From: Synaphobranchus kaupii
Lineage: Eukaryota; Chordata; Actinopteri; Anguilliformes; Synaphobranchidae
DNA length: 64,000 bases
Reading direction: 5' to 3'
Assembly (NCBI GenBank): GCA_029718625.1
Contig: CM056380.1
Span: forward strand, 113,012,818 to 113,076,817
Of the stretch, positions 43,701 to 55,728 are shown one piece after another. The position numbers and the translations under genes were made by a program. The notes beneath the pieces were generated by a model that was not told where the DNA came from, searched no databases, and was given only the letters and a program-made list of their open reading frames with translations. The first letter of the stretch is position 1; each line of letters starts with the position of its first letter.

Positions 43701-46700
43701 CTTGACCGCCAACAGCTCAAGATCTCCCACATCGTAATTTCTCTCAGCAGCAGTAATAATGCGAGAGAAAAACGCGCAAAGGGTGAAGTTTGCGATCCAG
43801 CGGCGAGTGTTGGGAGAGAATGGCCCCAACCCCCAGCTCAGAGGCGTCAACCTCAACCACAAAGGGAAGGGAGGGATTGGGAGTTATGAGGATAGGTTCG
43901 GAACAGAACCTCCTCTTAAGCTCGGTAAAAGCTGCCTCCGCCCTAGGATTCCACTGGAAACGTACAGGAGATGTCTTTTTTGTGAGGTAGGTAATGGGAG
44001 CGACAACAGTGCTAAAATTCTGAATGAACCTCTGATAAAAATTGGCAAACCCCAAGAAGCGTTGAACCTGCTTCACCGAATTGGGAGTAGGCCAATCTTT
44101 TACCGCAGAGATCTTCTCTGGGTCCATCAGCACTTTTCCCTCCGCTACAATAAAACCCAAGAAAGAAATGGAGCTGGTGTGGAAAGTGCATTTTTCGGCC
44201 TTAACAAAAAGTTGGGCTTCAAGAAGCACTTTCAGGACCTGTCTCACGTGAATGATGTGAGAAGTGAGATCCGGAGAAAAAATTAAAATATTGTCTAAGT
44301 AAACGAAGACAAATTTATCCAGCATCTCTCTCAGAACATCGTTCACCAGCGCCTGAAAGACAGAGGGGGCGCTAGTGAGACCGAAAGGCATCACCAGGTA
44401 TTCGTAGTGACCGTGATGCGTGTTAAAAGCGGTCTTCCACTCATCGCCCTCATGCATGCGCACAAGATTGTAAGCGTTGTGCAGGTCGAGTTTTGAAAAG
44501 ACCGATGCCCCCTGTAAGCGCTTAAATGCGGAGTTCATAAGTGGAAGAGGGTACCTGTTTTTAATGGTAATGTCATTTAGGGCTCGATAATCTATGCAGG
44601 GCCTCAAACCTCCGTCTTTTTTCTTAACAAAAAAGAACCCAGCACCTGCTGGTGATGTAGAAGGTCTGATGAACCCATTAGCCAAAGCCTCCTCTATGTA
44701 CTCCCTCATGGCTGCACTCTCTGGAACCGATAGTGAATACAGTGAGCGCCTGGGAGGAACAGCCCCCGGGTAAAGCTCAATAGCACAGTCGTAGGGTCTA
44801 TGTGGTGGCAATCTAGTAGCGCGTTGTTTACTAAAGACCTCAGCAAGGTCAGAATAATCCACCGGAACAGCTGTGGGAAGCTCAAACTTGAGCGCCCCTA
44901 CTACATCTGGATTCTCGGAAGTAGCGTCAAATGACCTGTCCCAGTTAAAATCGGAAACCGAAGTGTCATCCTCCTCCATGGGACGGCCCTCCGCAAAGGG
45001 GTCCCAGCATAGACTCTCTTCTCTACTCATAGAAGAATTATCCTGGTCGGGAGAAAACTCTGCCTCCTCTGACTCACTCTCAGAACTGAGATCGGAAAGA
45101 TCAGGAACGAAGCCTAACGAAGGATAGGCAGTAGTATGACCATGCGCGTGACACTGGGAACCCCACTGACGAATGGGATCTCCATCTCGACCCCAACTAA
45201 TATGAGGATCATGTAGCCCAAGCCATGAATGTCCCAACACTAATGGGTATGACGGTGAATCAATTAAAAATAATCTTATCCTCTCCGAGTGATCCCGAAG
45301 AGGGATGCACATCTCCAATGTACCAGTCCTCTCTTTAATGACCCCGGAACCTAAAGGCCGACCGTCAAGGGCTGTAACCTGACGAGAGATGGTAAGACGA
45401 TGTGTGGGAATTTTTAGATCCCTAACCCATTTAGTGTCGATAAATGATTCCACAGCTCCAGAATCAATAAAGGCGGTTACCCTCACAGAGCGCCCTCCCC
45501 AACATAATTGGACAGGTAACAGGGTCCGAGAATGAGTGCTATTTAGTCTCACTGGGGACCTCCGACCGAGTCACGTATGACAGGGGCGTTGGACCTAATC
45601 AGGGGATCAGCCCAAGCGAGAGCCCGTCTCTCTAGCAGTGATAATATAAACGCAACCCGGGCTTCTGGTGTGGAAAAGCGAGAGGGCTGCGCTTGAAAGA
45701 AAATCAAACACTGCGTGAGAAATGGGCGGAATTTCCCCAGTTCTCCTCCATAACGAGGAGGTAACTGGAGTTTGGGTTCTCTAAGTGTACGTGGCATGGG
45801 AATGGGAGGTGCTTGTGCTGGTGTCACTGGAGGAGGATTGGCTGCAGTAGTGAGTCTATACAGACTCTCTGTGAGTCTCTGTAGACATTCCCCCTGGCTC
45901 TGAACTTGCTCCACTAACTGACTTTGTTGAGTTTGCAAGGCAAGGATTGTCTCCTCTAAAGTAGCCCCTGTAGCGCCCTGGCTGGCTAGTGTTCTTTGTG
46001 CTTCTGTACCTTTCGCTGGTCTCTCCATAATGACTTCAATATTCTGTAATGTTTGGAGTATTTTCTTTTGTTTCGGAGAACCAAACGCAACTAACAGGGA
46101 TTCAGAAAGCGAGTTAAACACAAACTCGCCACAGAAACGGAAAACTAACCGCAGGGAAAGGAGTAAAACAAAAGATAGGGAACAAAACCTCCCTGACTCA
46201 AGCCAAATAATAACCAACCTCAAAAGGAGGCGAATCTCAAATAAACGCGAGAATAATAAGCCACCCAAAAGAAATAAACAAAAAAAAATAAAGACCCGAA
46301 GAAAACGGGAAAAGGAAAGAAAGAAAATAGCGAACCTGTATCTTAAAACTCAGAAGAGAAAACAATACCAGGCAGCCAAAACAAAGAAGTAGAATAAGAT
46401 AGGTTCGTTCTTCTCTCACCTATCTAACCCTATTTTTGATATTCTTTTAAACAGACTTGTTGCGTTCTCTATTAAGACCAACCAGAGACCGACAATCCTA
46501 GACCTTTACCGACTTCGTTGTCAACATAACAACTGACAATGTTGAAGTGCGGAAATGCGGAAGTCCTGAGCATTTATAGCCGGCGGAAACACCGCACAGG
46601 TGTGGGAAATAATTGTCGGGCGAAAAGCAAACACCGGAACGGAGGCGGAAAAAAATCCGATAGAGCGTCGAGATGACGCCCAAACGAGAATTCAAACAAA

Positions 46701-49700
46701 GGAATCGCAGAGGCAGCAATAACCATGACAGCCTAGTCTTCGCCATTCAAGTGGTGATGTCATATGTGAGGTGTCCTACTAGGACTGGGAATTGACAACA
46801 ACTAAAATTTGGGAGAAATTACGAAAAAAAAGCACATTTTTTGTGGCTGGTTGCAATCAGCAAAACAAAATACATTTCAAATACAATGTTTAGAGTTGCA
46901 CGATCACGTTTTTTCCTGGCGATACTTAATTTCATTGCAGGTCCAAATATAAACTTTGTTGAAAGTAAATGCTGGTAGGCTATATGTGTGATATATTCTG
47001 TGTAATGACGATGTTTGTTTCCTCTAGGTTTGGCCGGAAGAGCATGCTATTGGTCGCATACTTGTCATCAATAACTTTTGGACTGGCCAGTAGTCTCACA
47101 ACATCTTATGTAATGTTTGTAATTATGAGATTTTTTACTGGATTTTCCCTGTCAGGAATAAGCATTATTTCCATTGTCCTGAGTAAGCACAACAAATTTA
47201 TGTTCTATGTTTCTAGAGAATTTCTTCTTTACTTTGTAAAGTAGCCTAAAGAAGAAATTCCACAGAGGTGGAAATTTTATGATTTGCCATGGGTTAAATT
47301 GGGAGTAGTAACTGATTTTACATTGCTCTGCAGGATGCCAGTGTAAAATGATCCTGCCATTTGGTGGTTTATAGCATTATAATGTTTTCAGCTACATGAA
47401 ATTATTGTTTTAAGAGAACAAAATGTAAAAACACAAAAAAGTTTTGCTCAAATTTAGCCATAAGTATATTCATTAAATACAAAGATTATCAGTAAAATTT
47501 CAGGTAATTCTCTATCAGCCAAACTTGAAGCACTCAGTTGCTTGAACATTTAAACTATGCCACATACCATAAGTATCAAAGGGCTATTCAACTGGCGGGC
47601 CAGGGGTCAAATGCAGTCTGCCATATACGGCTTGACTGTTCGATTACTTACTTGACTGTTCGTTATTGAGACTCACTGAAAATTATGACTGCCCAGGTCT
47701 TTATATGCACAGTATCACTAGTAATCCCTATAGTGACTCAATATGAAGGAAAAGCTGTGTATTTGTTTATATTCTCACAGGTGTTGAGTGGTGTGAAGTC
47801 AAGCACAGGAATTTTTGTGGAGTTATTGTGAGCTTGGATTGGACTGTAGGAAACATAATGCTCTCTGGGATCGCATATTTTGTAAAAGACTGGAGATGGC
47901 TTGTGGTTGCGACTACTTCCCCCCTGTTTTTGTCTGTTATTTTGTGGTGGTAAGTGACAATAAGCAATTTACAATATAAACCGGAATGGTGTGATTGCCT
48001 ACTTATCAATTAATGTTTACCACATTGAATAAGTTATATATTGTATTAAAAGCAGACTTTTAAGTTACTATTGCATATCTTAAAATGTCAATGTTGATCA
48101 AAGATAGTACTGAAACATTGAATAACAACCAAATTTACACCTGAGAAAAATTGGTTATTAAATGTTTCAGTGGTAGTTTTTATATGTGGATGATGATATC
48201 ACAGGTGGCTCCCAGAATCTGCAAGGTGGCTGAATGCCAATGGACAGGTTAAGAAAGCTCACATGTACTTGGAGAAGTGCGCTGAAATGAATAACAGAAT
48301 GGAGTTCATGTCAACAATTAAGCCGGAGGTAACATGCCGTTTTACAGTAAAATCAATGGCTCATTGACTCAATGTACACTATATGGTGTGTGTGTACACT
48401 ATATGGCCAAAAGTATCTGGACAACCCTTAGTCTGTGGCTGTTTTTCATGGTTCAGGCTAGGCCCCTTAGTTCAAGTAAAGGCAAATCTTAACGCAACTG
48501 CATGTTATGACATTCTCAACGGTTCTGTGCTTGCAACTTTGTGGCAACAGTTTGGTGGAAGGCCCTTCCCTGTTTCATAATGACAATGTCCCCGGGCACA
48601 GAGCGAGGTCCGTACAGAAATGGTTTGTCGAGATCAGTGTGGAAGAACTTGACAGGCCTGCACAGAGCCCTAACCTCAACCCCATCAAACACCTTTGGGA
48701 TCAATTGGAAAGTTGACTGCACGCCAGGCCTAATCACTGAACATCAGTGCCCGACCTCACATATGCTCTTCCGACTGAACGGAAGCAAATCCACGCAGCA
48801 ATGTTCCAACATCTAGTGGGAAGCCTTCCCAGGAGAGTGAAGGCTGTTATAGCAGCAAAGGGGTGACCAATTCCATATTAATGCCCATGATTTTGGAATG
48901 AGATGTTGGATGAGCAGGTGTCCATATACTTTTGGCCATGTAGTGTAATTAATCATAATAAGAGTTAATGCTATCACTGGCTTGCTAGTGTTTTCCCTTT
49001 ATTATAAACATCGAAGGCTAAGAAAAAGTCATTGCAATTGAATACCGATTGTTTTTAAACTGTATGACAGGATGTTTTGAATTGCTGCATGATGTCACTC
49101 TTATTTCACATTCAGAATCTTTCTAGTGTTGTGATAGTCGAGGACAAAAGTAAAAAGTACACATTTCTCGATCTGGTGAGAACACCAAATATAAGGAAAC
49201 TGGCTATATACACTGGGATCGTATGGTAAGTCTGAGATACCAGGTGGGGGGTTGGGGGGGGTTCAGTTTAGGTGGCAATGTATCACTTTCCAGTTTGGAA
49301 AGTACCATACATGAACAATAAAAAAGAACCGAATGAGTTCGGAGTGCCACGGTGGCGCAGCGGTAAAAGCACCAACCTTGAGTCGGTGCAGTTGCGCACC
49401 GAGGATAAGGGGTTCGCGCCCCTGGACCCGCCAGATCCGAGCGTGGCCGGTATCTTGAGGGAGCGGCTATTGGCAGCCGCTCCCAGGGTGGGGCGGGGGG
49501 GGAGGGAAGGAGGGCCCCCAATCAAATTGGAATCGCGGTCAGGAGCCCGAGGAGTCGCGCCCTGAAGAGGACGTGGCGCCCTCCTTCCTACGACCGGCTG
49601 ACTGGGTTGTGCAGCAGCGAAATTCTGAAGCGGTTGCTACACAGGGATTTGAATACCATATGATACCAAATTGGGAGAAAACAGGAAAAATCTTTTTTTA

Positions 49701-52700
49701 AATGTATTTTATTATTTTTTTAAAAAGAACTGTTCGCTATTAATGTGACATTATTTTGCAAGATGGTATGGCCACACCCCATTCCCAGGGGTATAATGTT
49801 ACAACTGTATGTAATAAAAGTCTACCTTTTATTTGTCGTTATAGGTTTGGAGCTGCCTTCAATTATTACGGAATAAGTTTGAAAATTACAGGATTTGGTC
49901 TGAACATCTATCTAACCCAGTTCATCTTTGGCGCTATCGAGATACCGAGCAAGATTGCGGTCTATTATAGCCTTGATCTCATTGGCAGAAGGCAGACTGA
50001 AGCAGCTACTCTACTACTGACAGGAGTCTGCATTGCGATAAATTTATTTATTCCTGCCAGTATGTATCGTCCATGTATTTACAAGCATATTAAAACCCCG
50101 TCGCTATTTGTTTTTAATTCTGAAGTTGCAGGACACACTCTTAGTGACTCTATCCATTTTTACAGCTGGGTATATACTGTTGAAAATCAGGTTAAGTACC
50201 TTGCTCAAGGGTACAACGGCAGTGTCCTAGCTGCAACCTTTTGGTTACAAGCCCAGTCGATTTTGATGTTGAACCATGTTATTACTTTAATTTCACTTGA
50301 AATCCAAGAAATTGTGGCTAAATATACTCATTATTGTTTTGTTTTTTTGTTAAAAGTAATTGGGATTAAAGTATTGATTATATGTGCACTTGAAATCTAT
50401 ACGTATTGACATTGGATTTTGGTTAAATCACCTCTTTCTCCAAGCAAATGGTGTCTGCTCATAAAATAATTATTTTTACTGTATGTAAAAAAGCAAACAA
50501 AAAAAGAAACATATTAATGGTTTGTTCCACGTGTAGATCTAGTGCACTGATTTCAAATTGTGCTTTCAATCCATTTCTCAGATTTGTGGATTTTTCGTAC
50601 TATAGTAGCCGTCCTTGGCAAAGCCACATCAGAGGCTTCCGTTACCACAGCCTATCTGTACACAACTGAACTCTACCCTACAGTTGTAAGGTAAGTGAAT
50701 GAGGAGAGTACCATCCGTACACCACAGTTGTCACATCTCTATTGCCACATTATGACATGAAATGTAAATGTAAATGTTTCTTTTTATAATCTGACCTGAA
50801 GGAACCAATTTACCTGTGAACTAAAGCTGAGGGAACACACTGGGTTCATTCCAATCGCTTATTTTCACTCCTTGCATTCTTTCCTTGCGTCCTTTCCTTG
50901 CTCCTTAGCTCCAACGTGAGGAAAAAATGCAAGGATGAGATACGAGGACGGAGTAATCAAGGCAACATGCATTAGGCAAATGGAACGTCCTTTCTCAGTC
51001 AAGCGTCAACGTCATATTATGCTTACGTGCTTAACAATAAGAGGCTTTTTAGAATAAACGTGGCTTTTGTTCGTCATAAAGAATAAGTGTCATTTTGGAT
51101 TAAAGTGCTTTATAAGAAATGGAAAGGAACGGTAACAATGCATTTGTGTCGGGGTGTACCTGCGACGTGGCAGATGTGGAGAGGTGGATAATTTACACAC
51201 GTCACAAGTTCAGAGAAAAGGCTTCTGCAAAGACTACACGTGTGTTTCCTCACTGAAGCCTCCTTCAGGAGCCTCCTCGTTCCTCACTCCTCGTTCCTCC
51301 GAAGACCATTTTGCGGTTTGGAATGGACCTTGATCGATTTCCGGGTCAGCCGAGGACAGAGGAGACGAGGACGGATAAAATAAAATAAGGATGAAATAAG
51401 TGATCGAAATGAACCCCAAGAACCCGCAGACACTGTGGCCCCCCAGAGCTGCATTCTGATCCCCCCTTGCAGCGACCCCCAAATCTGCCCATTGAGGCTG
51501 GTAGGACTGCTGCTCTTCCACACGATAGTTCATTAATTGATTGATTATTGCCCCCAAATCTAAACCAGTCCCTGATTAGAGGTGAAGAATATAAACCAGC
51601 AGTACTGCTGGTCTTGAGGATCAGGTTTGAGTATCCTTGCAGTACACCTTGCACCCTCCCTTCCTCCACTACCACCTCCTCTACTCCATGCCCGGAAACG
51701 GATCTTTGTGTTTTAATCGAATGTCGCTGATTACATCTTAATTACGTATTAATGGTTACATATTAATTCAAGTCTCGACGCAAACCGCAATGTCAGGTAC
51801 ATTGTATACTGTACATGCAAATACTTGTACTCAAAACGTTCAGGCAGTTTTGCATACTTCCGGGTAGGAGAGGAGTGGTAGTGGGGGAGTGGAGGAAGGG
51901 AGGTGGGGAGTGGTAGTGGGGGAGTAGAGGAAGGGAGGTGGGGAGTGAAGAATATTGGGAGGCAGCCCCACCTTTCTGTGAAAGTTTAATGCAGGGCACC
52001 TCAACCTTATCCAGAAAGGGCCGGTGTGATCGCAGGCTTTCATTCCAACCAAGCAGTTACACGCCTGTTCTACAAATCAAGGTCCTTAGCAAAGACTGTC
52101 GTGGTTGATTAGCAGAATCAGGTGTGTAACTGCTTGGTTGGAAGCCTGCACCCACGCCGGCCCGTCCTGAGCGGTATACTATGAAGGATGGTTACTTAGC
52201 TGGATAACTGCACTTAGTAAAACCCGGAAGCATCCCAAATCTGGAACATGGAGTGAACTAAAAAGAGCTGTTCCCGTTTTTTACTCTGCAGTTATCCAGC
52301 TAACTAAGTAATCCTCCTTCGTAGTAAACTCCCCTGGATAAGATTGAGTACCCCCGGTTTAATGACATTGGCCATCTTTTGCTCACTCAGACAAAACGGC
52401 ATGGGCTACACCGCTGTTATGGCTCGTCTGGGCGTGTCCATCGCTCCTCTGATCGCATTGTTGGAGGACGTGTGGAAGCTCCTTCCCGAGCTCATTTTTT
52501 GCACAATGGCCATCATCTCTGGCCTAGTGGCTTGTCTTCTCCCCGAGACCAAGAATGTGCGTCTGCCAGAGACCATAGAAGACATCGAGCAGGTAAAATG
52601 ACGGCCATCACTGCTGTCGTAGTACAGGCCAGTCACATGGCAGTTTATTATAAATCTACACATAGACCGTACTACACATTGTTTAACACTTGTTAAATGC

Positions 52701-52954
52701 TGGTGTTCAGATGTATCTTCATAAACACATTTTGATGCAAGTCCAGCAATCAACAAAATTAACTCATAAAATTGTGGTTGTGGATTTAGAAAGAAAAAAA
52801 AACACTTCAACTATAAAACAAAGTTTAGGCCCTTGTCTTGAATGGGTATTGTGTCTGGAATTGAGTATGTGTTGTAATTTAATCTGTCCTTTCTTTTAAA
52901 GTCTGGCAGTCGCTCAAACTCCAGAAGAGACGCAACACTGAAGCCTCTAACTAG
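39200..52954 (+). CDS. slc22a7: SLC22A7-like organic anion transporter, gene A copy 2 (10 exons)
   Basis: Exons: 39200-39580, 41479-41582, 47028-47182, 47781-47949, 48205-48328, 49116-49225, 49845-50059, 50582-50690, 52391-52592, 52910-52954. They total 1,614 bases, 537 residues, all junctions GT/AG, no internal stop. Topology and motifs are as in copy 1 (large glycosylated loop with four Cys, DRFGRK at 161-166, [10 protein letters not shown] at 270-279, C-terminal LPETIEDIE). This copy keeps family-typical residues where copy 1 does not: FGAIEIPSK (Gly377), [11 protein letters not shown] (Ala438, Val440, Ala443). It lacks the extra glycosylation site at 117 (Thr instead of Asn). It is the better candidate for the functional transporter. 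The paralogue name is uncertain within SLC22A7-like genes. Confidence 0.88.
39837..39899. repeat. (GT)n microsatellite, gene A copy 2 intron 1
   Basis: Mainly GT units where unit 1 has GCGT units. Confidence 0.95.
40333..40644. mobile_element. Fold-back element, gene A copy 2 intron 1
   Basis: Copy of 12313-12624. The 24-base inverted repeat (40348-40371 and 40597-40620) is still perfect. Confidence 0.55.
40748..40783. repeat. (TA)n microsatellite
   Basis: About 18 TA units, longer than in unit 1. Confidence 0.95.
41699..42098 (-). repeat. 3' LTR of the unit 2 gypsy element, with micro-inversion
   Basis: It carries the same 150-base internal deletion as its unit 1 counterpart. Bases 41915-41951 are the exact reverse complement of the corresponding 37 bases (13914-13950) in unit 1 and of both right LTRs. 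Confidence 0.9.
42110..42364 (-). pseudogene. Chromodomain, unit 2 gypsy element
   Basis: Near-identical to 14110-14364 (ILAEWRV instead of ILAERRV). Same aromatic residues. Confidence 0.8.
42716..43396 (-). pseudogene. Gypsy integrase, unit 2
   Basis: Zinc site HPGIHRTKE and CSTCARNKG, then [20 protein letters not shown] and [12 protein letters not shown]. The same shortening between VVVDRFSN and VHGLP and the same late frameshift as in unit 1. It is separated from RNase H by a 2-base loss near 43397. Confidence 0.8.
43397..43779 (-). pseudogene. Gypsy RNase H, unit 2
   Basis: Contains [24 protein letters not shown], split from the reverse transcriptase by a one-base insertion (an extra A near 43779). 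The family Glu within DRELLA is here in DLELLA. The first part of RNase H ([15 protein letters not shown]) is still in the upstream frame. Confidence 0.75.
43744..45552 (-). pseudogene. Gypsy protease and reverse transcriptase, unit 2
   Basis: 602 open codons: protease [12 protein letters not shown], acidic linker, reverse transcriptase with CIDYRALND and YLDN, and the start of RNase H. The GAG codon that is a stop in unit 1 is intact here. The frame closes after the one-base insertion near 43779. Confidence 0.85.
45549..46028 (-). pseudogene. Gypsy gag, unit 2
   Basis: ATG at 46028 (MERPAKGTE). The same shortened gag without zinc knuckle as in unit 1. Confidence 0.75.
46174..46730 (-). repeat. 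5' LTR of the unit 2 gypsy element
   Basis: Starts TGTCATGG on the minus strand. Full-length relative to the 3' LTR, with the TATAAA region retained. Confidence 0.88.
47183..47780 (+). other. Gene A copy 2 intron 3
   Basis: No element is recognised. Confidence 0.5.
48397..48945 (+). mobile_element. Tc1/mariner remnant, gene A copy 2 intron 5
   Basis: Copy of 20389-20937, the same 549 bases with TA flanks. Confidence 0.88.
49344..49728 (+). mobile_element. tRNA-derived SINE, gene A copy 2 intron 6
   Basis: Copy of 21340-21720 with intact A and B boxes. Confidence 0.85.
50162..50259 (-). mobile_element. SINE fragment, gene A copy 2 intron 7
   Basis: Copy of 22158-22255. Confidence 0.75.
50841..51418. 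mobile_element. MITE-like element 1, unit 2
   Basis: Copy of 22837-23434 with small internal deletions. Confidence 0.55.
51651..51970. mobile_element. MITE-like element 2, unit 2 (left end lost)
   Basis: Copy of 23664-24011 lacking the outer 25 or so bases of the left arm. Confidence 0.6.
51994..52355. mobile_element. MITE-like element 3, unit 2
   Basis: Copy of 24035-24400, carrying the nested element 4. Confidence 0.7.
52170..52332. mobile_element. MITE-like element 4, unit 2
   Basis: Copy of 24211-24377. The left arm has lost 4 bases of a repeated ttag. Flanked by cctg on both sides. Confidence 0.7.
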
Positions 52955-53749
52955 TGGTGGAGATGAGAGCGGAGGCTGAATACCTGGTTACCATCAAGCC
53001 CTTGTGTTTCAGGAACCAACCAGTATGGGGGGGGGGGGGGGGGGGGCAGTCTCTGACTACACCTGAACCACCGTAAACGAATGCCCTGTATCCTGAGCTT
53101 TGAATAATCAACTGTATGTTGTGTGCGATCTGTATGCAAGTTAAGCTAAAGGACAGATTCACCCCCATTCTATTAGTACACATGTTGTTACTTGTGTTTA
53201 TTGTGGTAGTGATGTATACCAAATGTACCTTGTTTGTTTGATTTTCATACTTTAAATGGACCGTTTTTAGATTACTGTAGTGCTGAGTAGTCTCCTGATT
53301 TGGCACTGTTCCACTATTCCCATCAGGTTTTTTCACTGGGCTCTCATAGAGATTGTGCACTATGCACAAATGGCTATCTTACACTGCCTTTGGAGATCAA
53401 GTGTAAATATGAATATCATATTGAAGTGCCAGCTTGCTCAATTGACATTTGTGCCCTTGTGTATATATACGTATATAAATTGCTTTATCATCTGCAGACA
53501 GTAAAAATTCCACTTTTTGTTTATGGGTGACTTTTGTCCATACAACTGCATAGACAATTAACTATTGCAGTGAATGTAACTCATTAATTAGACCCCTGAC
53601 TGTGTTTCTAGGTAGAGTTCAATATACAGTTTAAACATGTGCCCTGGGAGTCTGGGACCCAATCATCCCCTCTCCAACCCAGCAGAGGGCAGCAGTGAGT
53701 CTTCTCTGAGAACCTCTGATCAAGGATAATGGTTTTGATCGCGCATATA
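52955..53749 (+). other. 3' flank of gene A copy 2
   Basis: Copy of 25000-25804, with a 20-base G run at 53027-53046. No clear polyadenylation signal was seen. Confidence 0.5.
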
Positions 53750-54666
53750 CAGATCCTTTCCAAAAAATTTGAATATCATGGAAAAGTTTTTTTTTTTTCA
53801 TAATTCCATTCAAAAAGTGAAACTTTCATAGATTATAGATTCATTACACACAAAGTGAAATATTTCTAGCCTTTATTTGTTTCATTTTTCATAATTTTGG
53901 CTTACAGCTCCAGAAAACCCCCAAAACAGTATTTCAAAAAATGAGAATAGTGTGTCGAAAATCAGCATTTACTTCAGTTATTTCAGAGAATTAATGTTTT
54001 AGACTGAGTGTCACACTCTGTACGTGGTGGTTTTTGAAGCACTGACTCCAGCCTCAGTCCACTCCCTCTGCATCTCTGCCAAATTTTGGAATCGTCTTTG
54101 CTTGACAATCCGCTGAAGCCTACGGTCATCTCTTTTGCTTGTGCACCTTCTCCTGCCACATTTTTCCCTTCCACTAAACTTTCTATTGATATGCTTGGAC
54201 ACTGCACTCTGTGAACAGCCAGCCTCCTTAGCGATGACCTTTTGTGGCTTACCCATCTTCTGGAGGGTGTCAATGATGGTCTTCTGGCCAATTGTCAAGT
54301 CTGCAGTCTTCCCCATACTGAACCAAACTGAGATACCTGTCCAATATAACGACACACCTGTAGAAAAGCTTTGCAGGTGTTTTGAGTAAATTAGATGATT
54401 AGAGTGTGACACTCAGTCTAAAACATTCATTCTCTGAAATAACTGAAGTAAATGCTGATTTTCGACACACTATTCTAATTTCTTGAAATACTGTTTTGGG
54501 GGTTTTCTGGAGCTGTAAGCCAAAATTATGAAAAATGAAACAAAGGCTAGAAATATTTAACTTTGTGTGTAATGAATCTATAATCTATGAAAGTTTCACT
54601 TTTTGAATGGAATTATGGAAAAAAAACAACTTTTCCATGATATTCTAATTTTTTGGAAAGGATCTG
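53750..54666 (-). mobile_element. Tc1-like element with long terminal repeats, unit 2
   Basis: Copy of 25805-26721. The N-terminal transposase part is still open on the minus strand. Confidence 0.88.
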
Positions 54667-54668
54667 TA

Positions 54669-55211
54669 CACTGCCTGGCCAAAAAAAAAGTCGCCGTTGC
54701 ACCCGTCATGCATAGTGCCCACTGTACAAACCTCTGGAGGTAGTGTTAAGATCTGGGGTTGCTTCAATTGGTCAGGTCTAGGCTCAGCAACGTTATGCAG
54801 CAATAAAATGAAGTCAGCTGAGTACCTGAATGTACTGAATGACCAGGTTATCCTATCAATGGGCATATTCCAGGAAGACAATGCCAAGATTCATCAGGCT
54901 CAAATTGTGAAAGAGCGGATCAGGGAGCATGAGGAATCATTTTCACACATGAATTGGCCACCAGAGTCCTGACCTTAACCCCATTGAAAGTCTTTGGGGT
55001 GTGCTGGAGAAGACGTTACGGAGTGGTTCGACTCTCCCGTCGTCAATACAAGATCTCGGCCAAAAATTAATGCAACTCTGGACAGCAATAAATGTTGTGA
55101 CGTTGCATAAGGTTGTCGAAACAATGCCACGACGAATGCGCGCCATAATAAAGGCTATAGGCGGTCCAACGAAATATTAGCGTGTGCGACTTTTTTTTTG
55201 GCCAGGCAGTG
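54669..55211 (+). mobile_element. Second Tc1-like element, unit 2
   Basis: Copy of 26724-27266. It shares the TA at 54667-54668 with the element to its left. Confidence 0.88.
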
Positions 55212-55550
55212 TATAAAGGATGCTATCCAGTTCACTCTGGGGTGAAAGTCAGCTAGTACTTTATTATAATGTATATCTTTAGATCTCATTATTTTTATTT
55301 TAAAATAAACTTGTTAATGATGAATCCTATAATTCTGTATTCTTCTGTTCAGCATGATTAGGCTAACAAGTTAGCTGTGTGCAATAACCTAGAAGGTGTA
55401 CTATGGGAGTATGTGGTATAACATTAGCTAGATACATTAGTTTGGTATTCTATGGTTTAATATGGACTCACTGTACTGGATCAGTAATGCAGTAATTATT
55501 AACAATCTTTTTTTTCTTATTGCACATAACAAATATTAGTATCATATTGG

Positions 55551-55728
55551 ACTCTAAATTGCCCATAAGAATGAGTGTGTGAGTGAATGGTGTGTGTGCC
55601 CTGTGATGGATTGGCGGCCTGTCCAGGGTGTATTCCTGCCTCTCGCCCAATGCATGCTGGGATAGGCTCCAGCACCGATCATGACCCTGACCAGGAATAA
55701 GCGGGTTAGATAATGGATGGATGGAGTA
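55551..55728 (+). mobile_element. LINE/SINE-type repeat with ATGG tail, unit 2
   Basis: Copy of 27605-27775 with 6 more bases (tgatgg type) and a clean atggatggatgg tail. Confidence 0.6.

Larger units (their letters stand above)
41699..46730 (-). mobile_element. Chromodomain Ty3/gypsy element, gene A copy 2 intron 2
   Basis: Copy of the unit 1 element with better borders. The right LTR ends ccatgaca (46730) and is followed by gcct (46731-46734). The left flank has gcct at 41695-41698, a candidate 4-base target duplication. It shares the YLDN change, shortened integrase and lost zinc knuckle with unit 1. Its own frameshifts lie near 43779 and 43397. Confidence 0.9.

Noticed and set aside
11206..52954. 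The two units as a pure assembly duplicate
   Set aside because: There are many private differences, including an LTR inversion, different microsatellite motifs and an 8.3-kb deletion. Divergent haplotypes remain possible and are noted.
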